In this document: positions 31,362 through 32,217 of the stretch, piece by piece
Layout: every line of letters begins with the position of its first letter
How positions within the stretch are numbered: position 1 is the stretch's first letter
Assembly (NCBI GenBank): GCA_947165345.1
Contig: CAMVAA010000011.1
Location: 1-32,217, forward strand
DNA: 32,217 nt
Reading direction: 5' to 3'
DNA from: an uncultured Bacteroidales bacterium
Lineage (GTDB): Bacteria > Bacteroidota > Bacteroidia > Bacteroidales > P3
Notes under the pieces: generated by a model
Seen by the model: only the letters and a program-made list of their open reading frames with translations
Databases searched by the model: none
What the model was told of the DNA's origin: nothing
Program-made: the position numbers and the translations under genes

Positions 31362-32217
31362 ATGAAACGTTTAGTTATATACATCATTTTAATGTACAGT
31401 GCTTTATGCCATGGATTGCTGGCACAAGATACGATTCCGGAGTACTATCAATATTACTATTATCAGTGGGTGGACGACAGCAGTGCGGTCTGCACGCATG
31501 ATGGGTGGGATTGTTACAGAGATTTTTGGCGTCACTCTGCCACATACCCACATCCGAATCCATATATAAATGTGGGTTATACTGAGGCAACCGAAGAAAA
31601 AGCCTATCTGTATAATACAACCGACACCTTGGAAATCATAGGTCTCGCCATGATGGCAGACGATGGTCGGTATAATCGCAATCACGACATTTCGTACGAC
31701 AGTATAATGGCATTGGACACCTTTCCTTACTCATTATGCATTTATAAACCAGCACCCGATGGAGAAATGAGGCTGCTACAATGTCTTCCTGTGGATTTAA
31801 GTGTCGAAAAATGGTATATGCATGTTAGAGGGATGGCCTTGGGAATGGTGCCGCCCAGCGATTTCGGCAGCGATATTTATTTTCCGGTATATGAAGTATA
31901 TTTCGACTCTTCGTTTAAGCTGACTGACTCTTTCTATGTTTCGCTCAGACGTGCCCATGAGTATGGTAATCCCGGCATTATACATTTCTGGGCAATGGAA
32001 CTGACTGAATCCCACTGGAATTACTTATATGACCAAGAAGAAACTCACAGAATGCCCATTTCAAAATATAAACTAAGGCTGTTCCCACCTGACTACAACA
32101 CATGGTACAGCGGGGAATTCTATGGTGCTGCATACGTGATGCCGATAGTGCGGAGGGCGGGGGACACTTGTCCGGAGGTGAGGGAGTTGAGGTACAGCGT
32201 GCTGGCGCAGGACGGGG
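31362..32217 (+). CDS. Large secreted protein of unknown function (partial, C-terminus outside window)
   Basis: Absent from the ORF track because it has no stop before the window edge. From ATG 31362 the frame stays open for 285 codons. The N-terminus MKRLVIYIILMYSALCHGLL followed by AQD is a signal peptide; an in-frame ATG at 31296 would add 22 residues (MNNNNKTLTCRGLYLDRIYN...) that do not look like a signal and are less likely. The mature part has many Tyr, Trp and Asp. The last codons (DTCPEVRELRYSVLAQDG) resemble the start of a fibronectin-III-like repeat with a CPEV lead-in, as I recall from large Bacteroidales surface or type IX-secreted proteins; this is inference. Codon use is clearly more AT-rich than in neighbours up to about 32130, then turns G-rich. 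Confidence 0.8.
   Translation, partial: MKRLVIYIILMYSALCHGLLAQDTIPEYYQYYYYQWVDDSSAVCTHDGWDCYRDFWRHSATYPHPNPYINVGYTEATEEKAYLYNTTDTLEIIGLAMMADDGRYNRNHDISYDSIMALDTFPYSLCIYKPAPDGEMRLLQCLPVDLSVEKWYMHVRGMALGMVPPSDFGSDIYFPVYEVYFDSSFKLTDSFYVSLRRAHEYGNPGIIHFWAMELTESHWNYLYDQEETHRMPISKYKLRLFPPDYNTWYSGEFYGAAYVMPIVRRAGDTCPEVRELRYSVLAQDG

Overview
The window looks like a chromosomal segment of a Bacteroidota bacterium, most likely of order Bacteroidales. Evidence read from the sequence: several intergenic regions carry the Bacteroidota-type -7 promoter box TAnnTTTG; Shine-Dalgarno sequences are almost absent; and the gene families are typical of the group (paired ExbD with a signal-peptide ExbB, a secreted FKBP isomerase, a DUF5723-like outer-membrane protein, butyrate kinase, a divergent membrane pyrophosphatase). 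Most genes are GC-rich with strong C or G at third codon positions. I saw no rRNA, tRNA, CRISPR array, transposase, phage gene or replication origin.

Layout. 1-464 (-): 5' part of a TerC-family membrane protein, cut by the window edge. 517-1643 (+): two half-size chromate-transporter (CHR) proteins with an ATGA overlap. 1771-4233 (+): primosomal helicase PriA. 7050-4235 (-): butyrate kinase, FKBP-type prolyl isomerase and a short chorismate synthase. 9673-7278 (-): ExbB-like proton channel, a four-helix membrane protein, and two ExbD proteins, ending in a strong terminator. 14393-9774 (-): membrane pyrophosphatase, TPR protein and polyprenyl diphosphate synthase. 14808-17680 (+): unknown secreted protein and DXP synthase (dxs), followed by tandem palindromic repeats. 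20585-18059 (-): ArgS and an acyl-ACP thioesterase. 20764-24406 (+): TpiA, a LolE/FtsX-like permease and a sensor histidine kinase. 24627-30138 (+): lipoprotein, DUF5723-like barrel protein, GTPase Der, thioredoxin and a DUF58 protein. 31079-30150 (-): CorA transporter. 31362-end (+): start of an AT-rich secreted protein cut by the window edge.

Functionally this is mainly housekeeping: DNA restart, ribosome assembly, arginine charging, isoprenoid precursors (dxs and a prenyl synthase), the shikimate pathway, triose phosphate metabolism, ion transport, and energising of outer-membrane TonB transport. I found no convincing new defence or mobile system.

The most unusual signals are non-coding or architectural: (1) a 117-nt stretch without any G covers the place where the histidine kinase should start, so no ATG, GTG or TTG can exist there although its N-terminal membrane helix is encoded; (2) three intergenic tracts have an exact 7-bp period; (3) a 33-bp G-rich/C-rich repeat is present identically at two sites 13 kb apart; (4) tandem ~52-bp hairpin repeats follow dxs; (5) the pyrophosphatase has altered signature motifs; (6) the chorismate synthase is about 50 residues short; (7) priA appears to be transcribed with almost no leader.
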